Shown piece by piece: positions 26,770 through 35,637 of a stretch of 64,000 nt of DNA; the first letter of the stretch is position 1; each line of letters begins with the position of its first letter. The DNA comes from Mesorhizobium comanense (lineage in GTDB: Bacteria; Pseudomonadota; Alphaproteobacteria; Rhizobiales; Rhizobiaceae): contig NZ_SCNN01000018.1 of assembly GCF_005503535.1 (NCBI RefSeq), positions 1-64,000 on the forward strand, in the 5' to 3' direction. Under the pieces are notes generated by a model, which was given only the letters and a program-made list of their open reading frames with translations, did not search any database and was not told the origin of the DNA. Both the position numbers and the translations under genes were made by a program.

Positions 26770-27573
26770 TCAGTGCAGGATCTGGCTGAGGAACAGTTTC
26801 GTGCGTTCATGGCGGGGATGGTCGAAGAACTCGGCCGGCGTGTTCTGTTCGACGATCTGGCCCTGATCCATGAAGATTACCCGGTTGGCGACCTTGCGCG
26901 CAAAGCCCATCTCGTGGGTGACGCACAGCATGGTCATGCCTTCCTCGGCCAGACCGACCATGGTCTCCAGCACTTCCTTGATCATTTCGGGGTCGAGCGC
27001 CGAAGTCGGCTCGTCAAACAGCATGATGCGCGGGTTCATGCACAGCGAACGCGCGATCGCCACGCGCTGCTGCTGACCGCCTGACAACTGGCCGGGATAT
27101 TTGTTGGCCTGCTCCGGGATCTTGACGCGCTTAAGGAAATGCATGGCGATTTCCTCCGCCTGCTTCTTGGGCGTCTTGCGCACCCAGATCGGCGCCAGCG
27201 TGCAGTTCTCCAGGATCGTCAGATGCGGAAACAGGTTGAAGTGCTGGAACACCATGCCGACCTCGCGGCGCACCTCGTCGATCTTTTTCAGATCGTTGGT
27301 CAGCTCCTTGCCGTCGACGATGATCTTGCCCTTCTGGTGCTCCTCGAGCCGGTTGATGCAGCGGATCATGGTGGACTTGCCCGACCCGGACGGGCCGCAG
27401 ATGACGATGCGCTCGCCGCGCATGACTTTCAGGTTGATGTCCTTCAGCACATGGAACTCGCCGTACCATTTGTGCATGGCGATGATGTCGATGGCGACAT
27501 CGGTGGCCGAGATTTGCATCTTTCCGGCATTGACCTTGAGGTCTTCCGCGCTGACGGCGTTTTCAGTGGCCAT
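26770..27573 (-). CDS. aapP: General L-amino acid ABC transporter ATPase AapP
   Basis: ATP-binding subunit of the Aap general amino-acid importer, 267 residues. Walker A is GPSGSGKST, the Q-loop lies in VGMVFQHFNLFPHLT, the signature is LSGGQQQRVAIARSL, Walker B is IMLFDEPTSALDPE and the switch His is in VTHEMGFA. It is the last of four genes, 25 bases after aapM, and is followed by a terminator hairpin. The substrate range of Aap in rhizobia is broad (acidic, basic and aliphatic L-amino acids). Confidence 0.97.
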   Translation of the reverse strand: MATENAVSAEDLKVNAGKMQISATDVAIDIIAMHKWYGEFHVLKDINLKVMRGERIVICGPSGSGKSTMIRCINRLEEHQKGKIIVDGKELTNDLKKIDEVRREVGMVFQHFNLFPHLTILENCTLAPIWVRKTPKKQAEEIAMHFLKRVKIPEQANKYPGQLSGGQQQRVAIARSLCMNPRIMLFDEPTSALDPEMIKEVLETMVGLAEEGMTMLCVTHEMGFARKVANRVIFMDQGQIVEQNTPAEFFDHPRHERTKLFLSQILH

Positions 27574-27598
27574 GGCCAGTTCCCCTTATTGCTGTGTT

Positions 27599-28756
27599 TT
27601 ATCGTTTGTAGCCGGTGTCGAGCCGGCGTTCGGTGTACATTGAATAGCGCGACATGCCGAAGCAGAACAGCCAGAACACAAAGGCCGCGAACACAAGACC
27701 GGACTTGGCCGTCTGCGGCGTCGCCCAGTTGGCGTCCGAGAAGTTCTGCTTGACCACGCCGAGCAGGTCGAACATCGAGATGATGAGGACCAGGCTGGTG
27801 TCCTTGAACATGCCGATGAACGTGTTGACGATGCCGGGAATAACCAGCTTCAGCGCCTGCGGCAGCACGATCAGGCCCATCTTCTGCCAGTAGCCGAGGC
27901 CGAGGGAATCGGCGCCCTCGTACTGGCCTTTCGGGATCGCCTGCAGGCCCCCTCGCACCACTTCGGCCATATAGGCGGCGGCAAACAGCGACACGCCGAT
28001 CAGAGCCCTGAGGAACTTGTCGAAGGTGACGCCCTCGGGCAGGAACAGCGGCAGCATGACGCTGACGAAGAACAGCACGGTGATCAGCGGTATGCCGCGC
28101 ACCGTCTCGATGAAGATCACGCAAAGCGTCTTGATGATCGGCATTTTCGAGCGCCGGCCAAGCGCCAGCACGGTGCCCAGCGGCAGCGACACGGCAATGC
28201 CGACGAAGGACAGGCTGAGCGTGACCAGCAGTCCGCCCCACCGCGACGTCTCGACATGCGGCAAGCCGAACACGCCGCCGATCAGCAGGAAGAAGGAAAC
28301 GATCGGCAACACCAGGAAGAGCAGGATTGCGTTCAGCCCCTTGCGCGGCAAGCGCGGCATCAACATCGGCACCAGCAGCGCCACGAACAGGATGGCAACC
28401 AGGATCGGCCGCCAGCGCTCCTCGACCGGGTAGGTGCCGAACATGAACTGGCCGAACTTGGCGTTGACGAAGGCCCAGCAGGCGCCGCTCCAGCCATCCG
28501 GCTGGATGCCGCCTTGCGCCACCGTGGCGCAGACCGTGCGGTCAGGTCCGGTCCACTGAGCGTTGATGAAGGCCCAGCTCAGAACCTGCGGCAGGATCCA
28601 GGCCACGATGGCGATGCCAAGCACGGTCAGGACCGTGTCGCCGACCGAACCGACCAGGTTCTTGCGCGCCCAGGCAACAGGGCCGCGCTCGCTCGTTGGC
28701 GCGGGCTGCGCCAGCGCCATTTCGGTGCGCACCCAGGAGGTGTCATGTTCCTGCAT
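27599..28756 (-). CDS. aapM: General L-amino acid ABC transporter permease AapM
   Basis: A 385-residue inner-membrane permease. The C-terminal half is the transport domain with EVVRGGLQAIPKGQYEGADS and LGLGYWQKMGLIVLPQALKL, the loop that contacts the ATPase. The long N-terminal half with a periplasmic loop containing two Cys (VCATVAQG and GACWAF) is typical for AapM. Shine-Dalgarno GAGAGG precedes the ATG at 28756; a start 12 residues later is possible. It follows aapQ by five bases. Confidence 0.96.
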   Translation of the reverse strand: MQEHDTSWVRTEMALAQPAPTSERGPVAWARKNLVGSVGDTVLTVLGIAIVAWILPQVLSWAFINAQWTGPDRTVCATVAQGGIQPDGWSGACWAFVNAKFGQFMFGTYPVEERWRPILVAILFVALLVPMLMPRLPRKGLNAILLFLVLPIVSFFLLIGGVFGLPHVETSRWGGLLVTLSLSFVGIAVSLPLGTVLALGRRSKMPIIKTLCVIFIETVRGIPLITVLFFVSVMLPLFLPEGVTFDKFLRALIGVSLFAAAYMAEVVRGGLQAIPKGQYEGADSLGLGYWQKMGLIVLPQALKLVIPGIVNTFIGMFKDTSLVLIISMFDLLGVVKQNFSDANWATPQTAKSGLVFAAFVFWLFCFGMSRYSMYTERRLDTGYKR

Positions 28757-28761
28757 GGCTG

Positions 28762-29949
28762 CTACCTCTCCACCAGCGCCATTCTGGCGTTGACCACGTT
28801 CATGACGGCCGAGGTCACCAGGCTGAGCAAGAGATAGGCAACCATCATGATCAGCACGCCCTCGACCGCCTGGCCGGTCTGGTTCAGAACCGTTCCCGCC
28901 GTCGCCGTCAGGTCCGGATAGCCGATGGCGATCGCCAGAGAGGAGTTTTTCGTCAGGTTGAGATACTGGCTGGTCAGCGGCGGGATGACGATGCGCATGG
29001 CCTGCGGCACCACGACCAGCCGCAGGGTAGGCCCGGAGCGCAGGCCGAGGGCCGATGCCGCCTCGGTCTGGCCTTTGTTGACGCCCCTGATGCCGGCGCG
29101 CACGATCTCGGCGATGAACGCCGCCGTATAGCAGGACAGCGCCAGATAGAGCGACAGGAACTCCGGCTTGACCTGGAAGCCGCCAGTCAGGTTGAAGGTC
29201 GATTGTTTGGGAAAATCAAAGCTCAGCGGAAAACCACTCAGCACGTAGGCGAGAAGCGGAAGGCCGACGATCAGCGCGATGGAGGTCCACAGCACCGGAA
29301 ATTGCTGGCCGGTGGCCATTTGCCGCTGACGTGCCGCGCGGCGGACGAACCAGGCCATGGCGATGCCGACGACGAGCGCCACCAGGATAAGCCATGATCC
29401 GTCGCCCCACACGGCGCGCGGGAAATAGAAACCGCGCTGGTTGAGGTAGGAGCCGAATGGCAGGTGAAAGCTTTCGCGCGGCGCCGGCAGCACGGCGAGC
29501 ACCCCGGAATACCAGAAGAAGATGACCAGCAGCGGCGGGATGTTGCGGAAAATCTCCACATAGACCGTGCAGATCTTGCGGATCAGCCAGTTCTGCGACA
29601 GGCGGCCAATGCCGATGACGAAACCGATGATTGTCGCTGTGATGATGCCGGCGACAGCCACGATGATGGTGTTGAGAAGGCCGACGATGATGGCACGGCC
29701 ATAGGTCGAGTCCGACGTATAGGCGATCGGCGTGTCTGAGATATCGAAGCCGGCGCGTCCCCTCAGGAACTGGAAACCGGAGGCAATGTGGAGACGCTGC
29801 AGATTGTCGATGACGTTCTGCACGATCCACCAGACAGCGCCGAACAGAAGCACGACGACCAGCGTCTGGAAGAAGAGACTGCGGACTTTCGGGTCGTTGA
29901 CGAAGGAGCCGCGACTAGGCTCCTCGCGAAGGATTTCCTGCGAAGCCAT
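28762..29949 (-). CDS. aapQ: General L-amino acid ABC transporter permease AapQ
   Basis: A 395-residue inner-membrane permease, partner of AapM. It has the long AapQ-type N-terminus (hydrophobic segment LFFQTLVVVLLFGAVWWIVQ) and a periplasmic loop ending in TPIAYTSDSTYGRA. The ATPase-contact loop is EIVRAGIRGVNKGQTEAASA followed by LRLVVVPQAMRIVIPP. GGGGATGG lies before the ATG. It is separated from aapJ by 62 bases that hold a strong hairpin. Confidence 0.96.
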   Translation of the reverse strand: MASQEILREEPSRGSFVNDPKVRSLFFQTLVVVLLFGAVWWIVQNVIDNLQRLHIASGFQFLRGRAGFDISDTPIAYTSDSTYGRAIIVGLLNTIIVAVAGIITATIIGFVIGIGRLSQNWLIRKICTVYVEIFRNIPPLLVIFFWYSGVLAVLPAPRESFHLPFGSYLNQRGFYFPRAVWGDGSWLILVALVVGIAMAWFVRRAARQRQMATGQQFPVLWTSIALIVGLPLLAYVLSGFPLSFDFPKQSTFNLTGGFQVKPEFLSLYLALSCYTAAFIAEIVRAGIRGVNKGQTEAASALGLRSGPTLRLVVVPQAMRIVIPPLTSQYLNLTKNSSLAIAIGYPDLTATAGTVLNQTGQAVEGVLIMMVAYLLLSLVTSAVMNVVNARMALVER

Positions 29950-29972
29950 GGACCATCCCCTGGAAAGAGAAG

Positions 29973-29999
29973 CCGGAAGGCAGAGTATCTGCCTTCCGG
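29973..29999 (-). other. Intercistronic hairpin between aapJ and aapQ
   Basis: A perfect 12-base-pair stem, CCGGAAGGCAGA with its complement, and a three-base loop, lies between the stop of aapJ and the start of aapQ. No T-run follows. Such elements commonly protect the upstream binding-protein message, giving more binding protein than permease. Confidence 0.75.
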
Positions 30000-30011
30000 A
30001 TCACATTTCGA

Positions 30012-31040
30012 TCAGCGGATCGGCGGAGCGTATTGCAGGCCGCCCTTGGTCCACAGGGCATTGATGCCGCGCGCGATCTTGAGCGGGCTGCCGGAACCGA
30101 CATTGCGGTCGAACAGTTCTCCGTAATTGCCGACGGCCTTGACGATGTTGACGACCCAGTCGTTGGAGACGCCGAGATCGGTGCCGATCTTGGTGTCGGC
30201 TTCCTGGCCGAGCACGCGCTTGATCTCCGGGCTCGGCGAGTTCTTCATCTCGTCGACATTGGCCTTGGTGATGCCGAGTTCCTCGGCCTGCAACAACGCG
30301 AAATAAGTCCACTTGACGATGTGGTACCACTGGTCGTCGCCCTGGCGCACGGCCGGCCCGAGCGGCTCCTTGGAGATGATCTCGGGCAGCACGACATGGT
30401 CAGCCGGCGAACCGAGCGTCAGGCGGATGCCGTAAAGGCCCGACTGGTCGGTGGTATAGACGTCGCAGCGGCCGGCGTCATAGGCGGCGTTGACCTCCTC
30501 GAGCTTCTCAAAGACGACCGGATTGTACTCCATCTTGTTCGCCTTGAAGTAGTCGGCGAGGTTGAGCTCGGTGGTCGTGCCGCTCTGCACGCAGACAGCG
30601 GCGCCCGAGAGCTGGAGGGCCGAATTGACGCCCGGCAGCTTCTTGGCGTTGATCATGAAGCCCTGGCCGTCATAGTAGGTGACGCCGACGAAGTTCAGGC
30701 CAAGTGCCGTGTCGCGGTTGATGGTCCAGGTGGTGTTGCGCGACAGGATGTCGACCTCGCCGGACTGCAGCGCGGTGAAGCGCTCCTTGGCGCTGAGCGG
30801 CGTGAACTTGACCTTGGTGCCGTCTCCGAAGACCGCGGCGGCCACGGCGCGGCAGAAGTCCGCATCGATGCCCTGCCAGTCACCCTTGTCGTCCGGCGCC
30901 GAGAAGCCGGCCAAACCGGTGGAGACGCCGCACTGGATGAAGCCCTTCGCCTTTACTGTATCGAGCGTGCCGGCCGATGCGGCCGAAGCCATCAATCCGA
31001 GCGTGGCGGCGCCAAGAATGCCGATAGCAATATTTTTCAT
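30012..31040 (-). CDS. aapJ: General L-amino acid ABC transporter substrate-binding protein AapJ
   Basis: Periplasmic binding protein of the Aap importer, 342 residues. The signal peptide is KNIAIGILGAATLGLMASAA with cleavage near ASAG, then TLDTVKAKGFIQCGVSTGLA begins the mature protein. Ligand motifs include FCRAVAAAVFGDGTKVKF and SRNTTWTINRDTALGLNF, which are typical for AapJ. ATG 31040 is chosen since it opens the signal peptide; the frame extends upstream without similarity. It is the first gene of aapJQMP. Confidence 0.97.
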   Translation of the reverse strand: MKNIAIGILGAATLGLMASAASAGTLDTVKAKGFIQCGVSTGLAGFSAPDDKGDWQGIDADFCRAVAAAVFGDGTKVKFTPLSAKERFTALQSGEVDILSRNTTWTINRDTALGLNFVGVTYYDGQGFMINAKKLPGVNSALQLSGAAVCVQSGTTTELNLADYFKANKMEYNPVVFEKLEEVNAAYDAGRCDVYTTDQSGLYGIRLTLGSPADHVVLPEIISKEPLGPAVRQGDDQWYHIVKWTYFALLQAEELGITKANVDEMKNSPSPEIKRVLGQEADTKIGTDLGVSNDWVVNIVKAVGNYGELFDRNVGSGSPLKIARGINALWTKGGLQYAPPIR

Positions 31041-31573
31041 GACCCACAGACCCTTTTCTCTGTTTTTCAGGCAAACCCTGATTTTTTCCCGTGTGAACGC
31101 AGCTCCCATTCCAGCCCATCCCCGGAACGCGCATCGAAAACCAACGCGCTGCCCCCGTTCACGAACAGCATCGAAGGCGATAATTCCCGTGAGGTCAAGG
31201 GAAATGACCAAATCCGAAGGCGTTTGAAAATCGATTGCCTGAATTGCCTGAATTGCAGACAAACACGCCCGCCGTTTAGTCAGAAGTGCGAATAAACCCG
31301 GCAAAGCCCGTTCGACGTCAAGCCGCACACTGTCTCTCTCACCATGATCGCGCGACTACTCTTCATTCGGGCGCTTCCCGTCGCGCGTTGACATGGACAG
31401 CACTGTCATGTGAGCGCCCCGGAATCCCGTGAAAGGACACCGCAGGGCGGCCGTTTCTTGCGCGTGCGGGGAAAATTGGCACATCCGAAGTCCGTTTCCT
31501 GGCGAACGCCGGGATGTTGCGCGCTCCATGGCGGCGCACTATGGCTAGCCCCTCATCGAGAGGCGACGACACA
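31041..31573. other. Divergent promoter region between aapJ and metC
   Basis: A 533-base gap between divergent genes, so it should carry both promoters. It includes a short tandem repeat at 31234-31256 (ATTGCCTGA twice, then ATTGC) and an inverted repeat around 31391-31411 (ACATGGACAG...CTGTCATGT). No riboswitch, small RNA or conserved protein was recognised. Confidence 0.4.
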
Positions 31574-32755
31574 ATGGCAAAAGACGGCAACGAGCAAGGC
31601 TCCGGCAAGATGGGCATCAACACCCGCCTTGCCCATTCAGGCAACAACCCGCACGACTATTTCGGCTTCGTCAATCCGCCTGTCGTCCATGCCTCGACCG
31701 TGCTTTTCCGCAATGCCGCCGCGATGGCCGGGCGCAGCCAGAAATACACCTACGGGACGCGCGGCACGCCGACGACGGATGCCCTGGCCCATGCCATCGA
31801 CGCGCTGGAGGGATCCGCCGGCACAATCCTGGTGCCGTCAGGCCTGGCGGCGGTGACCGTGCCGCTGCTCGCTTTCGTATCCGCGGGCGATCATCTGCTG
31901 ATCGTGGATTCCGTTTACCATCCGACCCGCAATTTCGCCGACACGATGCTGAAGCGCCTGGGCGTCGAGGTCGAGTACTACGCTCCAGGGGTCGGCGCCG
32001 GCATCGCCGCCCTGATAAAGGCGAACACCAAGGTGGTGTTCACGGAATCCCCGGCCTCCAACACGTTCGAGGTGCAGGACATTCCGGCCATCGCCAAAGC
32101 GGCTCACGCGGCTGGCGCCATCGTGATGATGGACAACACCTGGGCAACGCCGCTCTATTTCAAGCCGCTCGACCACGGCGTCGACATCTCCATCCACGCG
32201 GCGACGAAATACCCGGCCGGTCATTCCGACGTATTGCTTGGCACGGTCTCGGCCAATGAGGGCTGCTGGGAGCAACTCTACGAGAGTTTCTGCACGCTTG
32301 GCTGCTGCGCAGGACCCGACGATGTCTACCAGGTGCTGCGCGGCCTGCGCACGATGGGCGTCCGGCTCGATCACCACCAGCGCAGCGCTTTAAGCATAGC
32401 GTCGTGGCTCGAAGGCCAGAAGGGCGTCGCGCGCGTGCTCCACCCTGCCCTCCCCAGCCACCCTGACCACGGCCTGTGGAAGCGCGACTTCTCCGGTTCG
32501 AGCGGCATCTTTTCCATCGTGCTTGCCGGCGGTGGCCAGAAGCAGCAGCATGCCTTCCTCGACGCCTTGCAGATTTTCGGGCTGGGGTATTCCTGGGGCG
32601 GGTATGAGAGCCTTGCGGTGCCGGTCTGGCTGGGCGACCGCGTCGTCGCAAAAGCCCCTTATGAAGGGCCGCTGATCCGGCTTCAGATCGGCCTCGAGGA
32701 TGTCGATGACCTGAAAGCCGACATCATGCGAGGGCTGGCAGCGGCGGGACTCTGA
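31574..32755 (+). CDS. metC: Cystathionine beta-lyase
   Basis: A 393-residue PLP enzyme of the Cys/Met metabolism family, most like MetC, which splits cystathionine to homocysteine, pyruvate and ammonia. The N-terminus MGINTRLAHSGNNPHDYFGF and NPPVVHASTVLF are family hallmarks. The PLP lysine is Lys212 in SIHAATKYPAGHSDV, preceded by the phosphate-binding MMDNTWATPLYF. The C-terminal block is GYSWGGYESLAVPV. GAGAGG lies 11 bases before the ATG. A gamma-synthase or another beta-eliminating activity cannot be excluded. Confidence 0.9.
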   Translation: MAKDGNEQGSGKMGINTRLAHSGNNPHDYFGFVNPPVVHASTVLFRNAAAMAGRSQKYTYGTRGTPTTDALAHAIDALEGSAGTILVPSGLAAVTVPLLAFVSAGDHLLIVDSVYHPTRNFADTMLKRLGVEVEYYAPGVGAGIAALIKANTKVVFTESPASNTFEVQDIPAIAKAAHAAGAIVMMDNTWATPLYFKPLDHGVDISIHAATKYPAGHSDVLLGTVSANEGCWEQLYESFCTLGCCAGPDDVYQVLRGLRTMGVRLDHHQRSALSIASWLEGQKGVARVLHPALPSHPDHGLWKRDFSGSSGIFSIVLAGGGQKQQHAFLDALQIFGLGYSWGGYESLAVPVWLGDRVVAKAPYEGPLIRLQIGLEDVDDLKADIMRGLAAAGL

Positions 32756-32961
32756 TTGCCAGGGAGATTCAGGCAAGGGCCGCAAGGCCCTGACGCTGAT
32801 GGCAAAGCGCGAGCCGTTCGCAGCATGCCGATGAGGCTCGGCTCGCAATATTATTCTCCTTGGCCGCCCGTTTCGGGATTTGTTTGACTTTCAAATTCGC
32901 CGGTTCGGCCGCATTGCCTGCTGGCGGCATCCTCGCCAAATCATCCACTGCGAAAATTGCC

Positions 32962-34041
32962 ATGGCCTTTCGTCTTTTTGTCCCCATCCTTGCCGGCGCG
33001 ACGCTGCGGGAGCGTCTGCTGGCATGCATCGGGGCGATGATCGGCATCGCGTTGACCGGCGTGATCAGCGGCCTGGCGACGGGCGGCGGCGCGCATGTAG
33101 CGCTGCTGGTCGCGCCGATGGGCGCTTCCGCCGTGCTTCTCTTCGCGGTGCCGGCAAGCCCTCTGGCTCAGCCATGGTCGATCATCGGCGGCAATTCCAT
33201 ATCCGCGCTGGTGGGCGTGACCGTGGCGCATTTCGTCCATGACCCCGTCATCGCCTCGGGCCTCGCCGTGGCGCTCGCCATCGCGGCGATGTCGTTCACA
33301 CGCTGTCTGCATCCGCCTGGCGGCGCAGCGGCGCTGACGGGGGTGCTTGGCGGACCTGCCGTTGTCAGCGCCGGCTTCCTGTTTCCGTTCGTGCCGGTGG
33401 CCCTGAATTCGATCATCCTGGTTACGCTGGGTTTCCTTTTCCACAAACTGGCGCGGCGCAACTATCCGCATGTCGCCGCGCCCGCAGCCAACAGCCACGG
33501 TACCGCCGATCCGCCGGCGCAGCAGCGCGTCGGCTTCCAGCCGGAGGATATCGACGCGGCGCTGACCGCGCTCGACGAGACCTTCGACATCGACCGCGAC
33601 GACCTCGAACGGCTGTTGAGACAGGTCGAACTGCAGGCCACGGTGCGCTCGCACCGGACATTGCTGTGCAAGGACATCATGTCGCGTGATGTGGTCTCGG
33701 TGCCCGAGCACGCCCGCGTCGAGGAAGCGCGCCAGCAATTGCTCGATCACAACATCCGCACCCTGCCTGTGGTCGATGCCGAGGCAAGACTGGCCGGGGC
33801 TGTCGGCCTGCGCGAACTGACGAAAGCCGTCGACACGGTGAAAGCCGTGATGGCGACGGCCGGCACAGCCTTGCCCGACACGCCGGCGATGAGCCTGCTT
33901 CCAGTGCTGACTGACGGCCGCAGCCATGCCGTGGTCATCGTCGATGCCGAGCGGCGTATCCTTGGCCTGATCACACAGACCGACCTCCTCGCGACCGCCG
34001 CACGGGTGCTGACGGCAGACAAGCGATCGGCAGCGGCTTAG
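32962..34041 (+). CDS. HPP membrane protein fused to CBS domains
   Basis: A 359-residue protein: residues 1-165 form the HPP integral-membrane domain with four to five helices and the signature CLHPPGGAAALTG, and residues 235-350 form a CBS pair, starting LLCKDIMSRDVVSVPEHARV and ending VIVDAERRILGLITQTDLL. HPP proteins are linked to nitrite transport in some organelles and cyanobacteria; the CBS pair probably senses a nucleotide. ATG 32962 (MAFRLFVPILAG) is preferred over the far-upstream TTG at 32860. No clear Shine-Dalgarno is visible. Confidence 0.85.
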   Translation: MAFRLFVPILAGATLRERLLACIGAMIGIALTGVISGLATGGGAHVALLVAPMGASAVLLFAVPASPLAQPWSIIGGNSISALVGVTVAHFVHDPVIASGLAVALAIAAMSFTRCLHPPGGAAALTGVLGGPAVVSAGFLFPFVPVALNSIILVTLGFLFHKLARRNYPHVAAPAANSHGTADPPAQQRVGFQPEDIDAALTALDETFDIDRDDLERLLRQVELQATVRSHRTLLCKDIMSRDVVSVPEHARVEEARQQLLDHNIRTLPVVDAEARLAGAVGLRELTKAVDTVKAVMATAGTALPDTPAMSLLPVLTDGRSHAVVIVDAERRILGLITQTDLLATAARVLTADKRSAAA

Positions 34042-34068
34042 AACTGCGCCGACTGGCGTGAAGCCGGC

Positions 34069-34977
34069 TCATTTCTGCCGATTGCGTGCCCCCAGCAGAG
34101 GCCATCCCGGCGTGGCATCCTTCCCCGCCGCCTGGTCCAGTCGCAGGGAGGCGCGCCTTGCCTCGTCAGGCCGGCTGACATGCGTCCATGAGCCGTCGTA
34201 ACCGCGCTTGCGCCGTTCCAGCCAGGCATCGAGCCCTTCGCGCAGATCGGCGGTTGGCGCCATGCGGGCGAACTGCTCGGCCTCGACAGCCAAGCCTTCT
34301 GCAATGCTCTGGTTGAGGCCCCGCGTCACTGCCGTGAGAATGCTGGCAATGGCCGGCCCGGAGTGCCGAAGGATACGCCTGGTCAGATCAAAAGCGGCCG
34401 GCATCAGTTCGGCATGCGGCACAACCTCGTTGACGAGGCCAAGTTCGAGCGCACGCGGTGGGGGAAACCAGTCGCCGGTCAAAAGCAGTTCGAGCGCCCG
34501 CTTGCGACCCGCCAGCCTCGGCAGGCGCTGGGTCCCGCCGAAAGTCGGCGGCATCGCCAGATTGATTTCCGGCTTGGCGAACAAAGCGCGGTCGCTGGCA
34601 ATGGCAAGCGGCACGGCTTCCGTGATTTCACAGCCGCCGCCGAAGGCGATGCCGTTGACGGCGGCAATTATCGGCTTGCGGAACGCTTCAAGCCTTGCCG
34701 TCAGCCGCTGCCCCCGCATGACGAAGTCGCGCATCGCGACATCCGAGCCGCGTGCCACGCTCGCCGAGAATTCGTGGATATCGCCACCCGCCGAAAACGC
34801 ACGCTCCCCCGCTCCGGTGAGAATGACGGCCCGCACGCTGTCATCGACTTCGATGTCGTCGAGAGCAGCGAGCAGGCGATCGATCAGGGCATAGTTCAGC
34901 GCATTGAGCTTTTCAGGACGATTGAGGGTGAGGACAGTCACCCCGTCATGGGTGTCGTTCAGGACAAGATCGACCAT
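34069..34977 (-). CDS. Enoyl-CoA hydratase/isomerase family protein
   Basis: A 302-residue crotonase-fold enzyme. The oxyanion-hole segments are AFSAGGDIHEF and NGIAFGGGCEI; Glu in LAMPPTFGGTQRLPRL sits at the position of a catalytic residue. The C-terminus is about 40 residues longer than in most family members and ends in a basic stretch. GGAAAGGAAG precedes the ATG at 34977. It is divergent from a TetR gene with an inverted repeat in between, so it is probably the regulated target. Physiological substrate unknown. Confidence 0.9.
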   Translation of the reverse strand: MVDLVLNDTHDGVTVLTLNRPEKLNALNYALIDRLLAALDDIEVDDSVRAVILTGAGERAFSAGGDIHEFSASVARGSDVAMRDFVMRGQRLTARLEAFRKPIIAAVNGIAFGGGCEITEAVPLAIASDRALFAKPEINLAMPPTFGGTQRLPRLAGRKRALELLLTGDWFPPPRALELGLVNEVVPHAELMPAAFDLTRRILRHSGPAIASILTAVTRGLNQSIAEGLAVEAEQFARMAPTADLREGLDAWLERRKRGYDGSWTHVSRPDEARRASLRLDQAAGKDATPGWPLLGARNRQK

Positions 34978-35024
34978 TGTTCTTCCTTTCCAGATACGAA
35001 GGAAAGGGAACACGCTTTCGGTTG

Positions 35025-35053
35025 CATGTATATTCACTAGTCGGTATACATGC
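35025..35053. promoter_or_regulatory. TetR-type operator between enoyl-CoA hydratase and TetR genes
   Basis: GCATGTATA (35025-35033) and TATACATGC (35045-35053) form a perfect 9-base inverted repeat around an 11-base spacer that contains ACTAGT. It covers the region just before the TetR start, so it is suited for autoregulation and control of the divergent gene. Confidence 0.65.
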
Positions 35054-35056
35054 CTG

Positions 35057-35629
35057 ATGCTCGAAGCCGTCAGCCCGACCCGCAAACGCATCGTCGATGC
35101 AGCCACCAAGCTGTTTTATGCCGAGGGAATAGGTCGCGTCAGCGTCGACGCCATTGCCGAGGAGGCGGGCCTCACCAAGCGGACGCTTTATTACCACTTC
35201 AAGAGCAAGGACGACCTCATCGCGGCCTATCTGGACGGCCGCGACCAACCCAATCTCAAACGCATGGCCAGTTGGTTCGATGCCGCGCAAGGCGGTGTGG
35301 AACACAAGGTCGAAGCGATCTTTGCCAATCTGGCCCGGGCCGCGCGCCATCCGAAGTGGAAAGGATGCGGCTTTCTGCGCACGGCCGCGGAACTCGCTTC
35401 GATGCCCGGCCATCCGGCGGTCAAGATCGGCTCGCGTCACAAGTCAAATTTTGAAGCATGGCTGGCTGGAGCGTTGTCAGACCACGGCATCAAGGAGCCA
35501 CAAACGGTAGCGCGCGAGATCGTGCTGCTGATCGACGGCTCGTTTTCGATCATGTTGATCCACCGCAATCCCGACTATATCGACGCCGCCGGTCACGCCG
35601 CCGCCACTCTGGTCAGGGCACGCATCTGA
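35057..35629 (+). CDS. TetR family transcriptional regulator
   Basis: A 190-residue TetR regulator. The DNA-binding domain reads KRIVDAATKLFYAEGIGRVS with the helix-turn-helix VDAIAEEAGLTKRTLYYHFK. The C-terminal region contains KGCGFLRTAAE, a block seen in a widespread TetR subgroup. The start ATG 35057 is just after the inverted repeat; it has no good Shine-Dalgarno and could be translated nearly leaderless. It is divergent from the enoyl-CoA hydratase gene. Confidence 0.9.
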   Translation: MLEAVSPTRKRIVDAATKLFYAEGIGRVSVDAIAEEAGLTKRTLYYHFKSKDDLIAAYLDGRDQPNLKRMASWFDAAQGGVEHKVEAIFANLARAARHPKWKGCGFLRTAAELASMPGHPAVKIGSRHKSNFEAWLAGALSDHGIKEPQTVAREIVLLIDGSFSIMLIHRNPDYIDAAGHAAATLVRARI

Positions 35630-35637
35630 GGCAGGAG

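Noticed and set aside
31234..31256. Short tandem repeat ATTGCCTGA as a regulatory array
   Set aside because: Only about two and a half units, too short to separate from chance.
31440..31500. A possible sigma-54 promoter (TGGCAC) upstream of metC
   Set aside because: The -12 part does not follow: the expected TTGC at the right spacing is absent.
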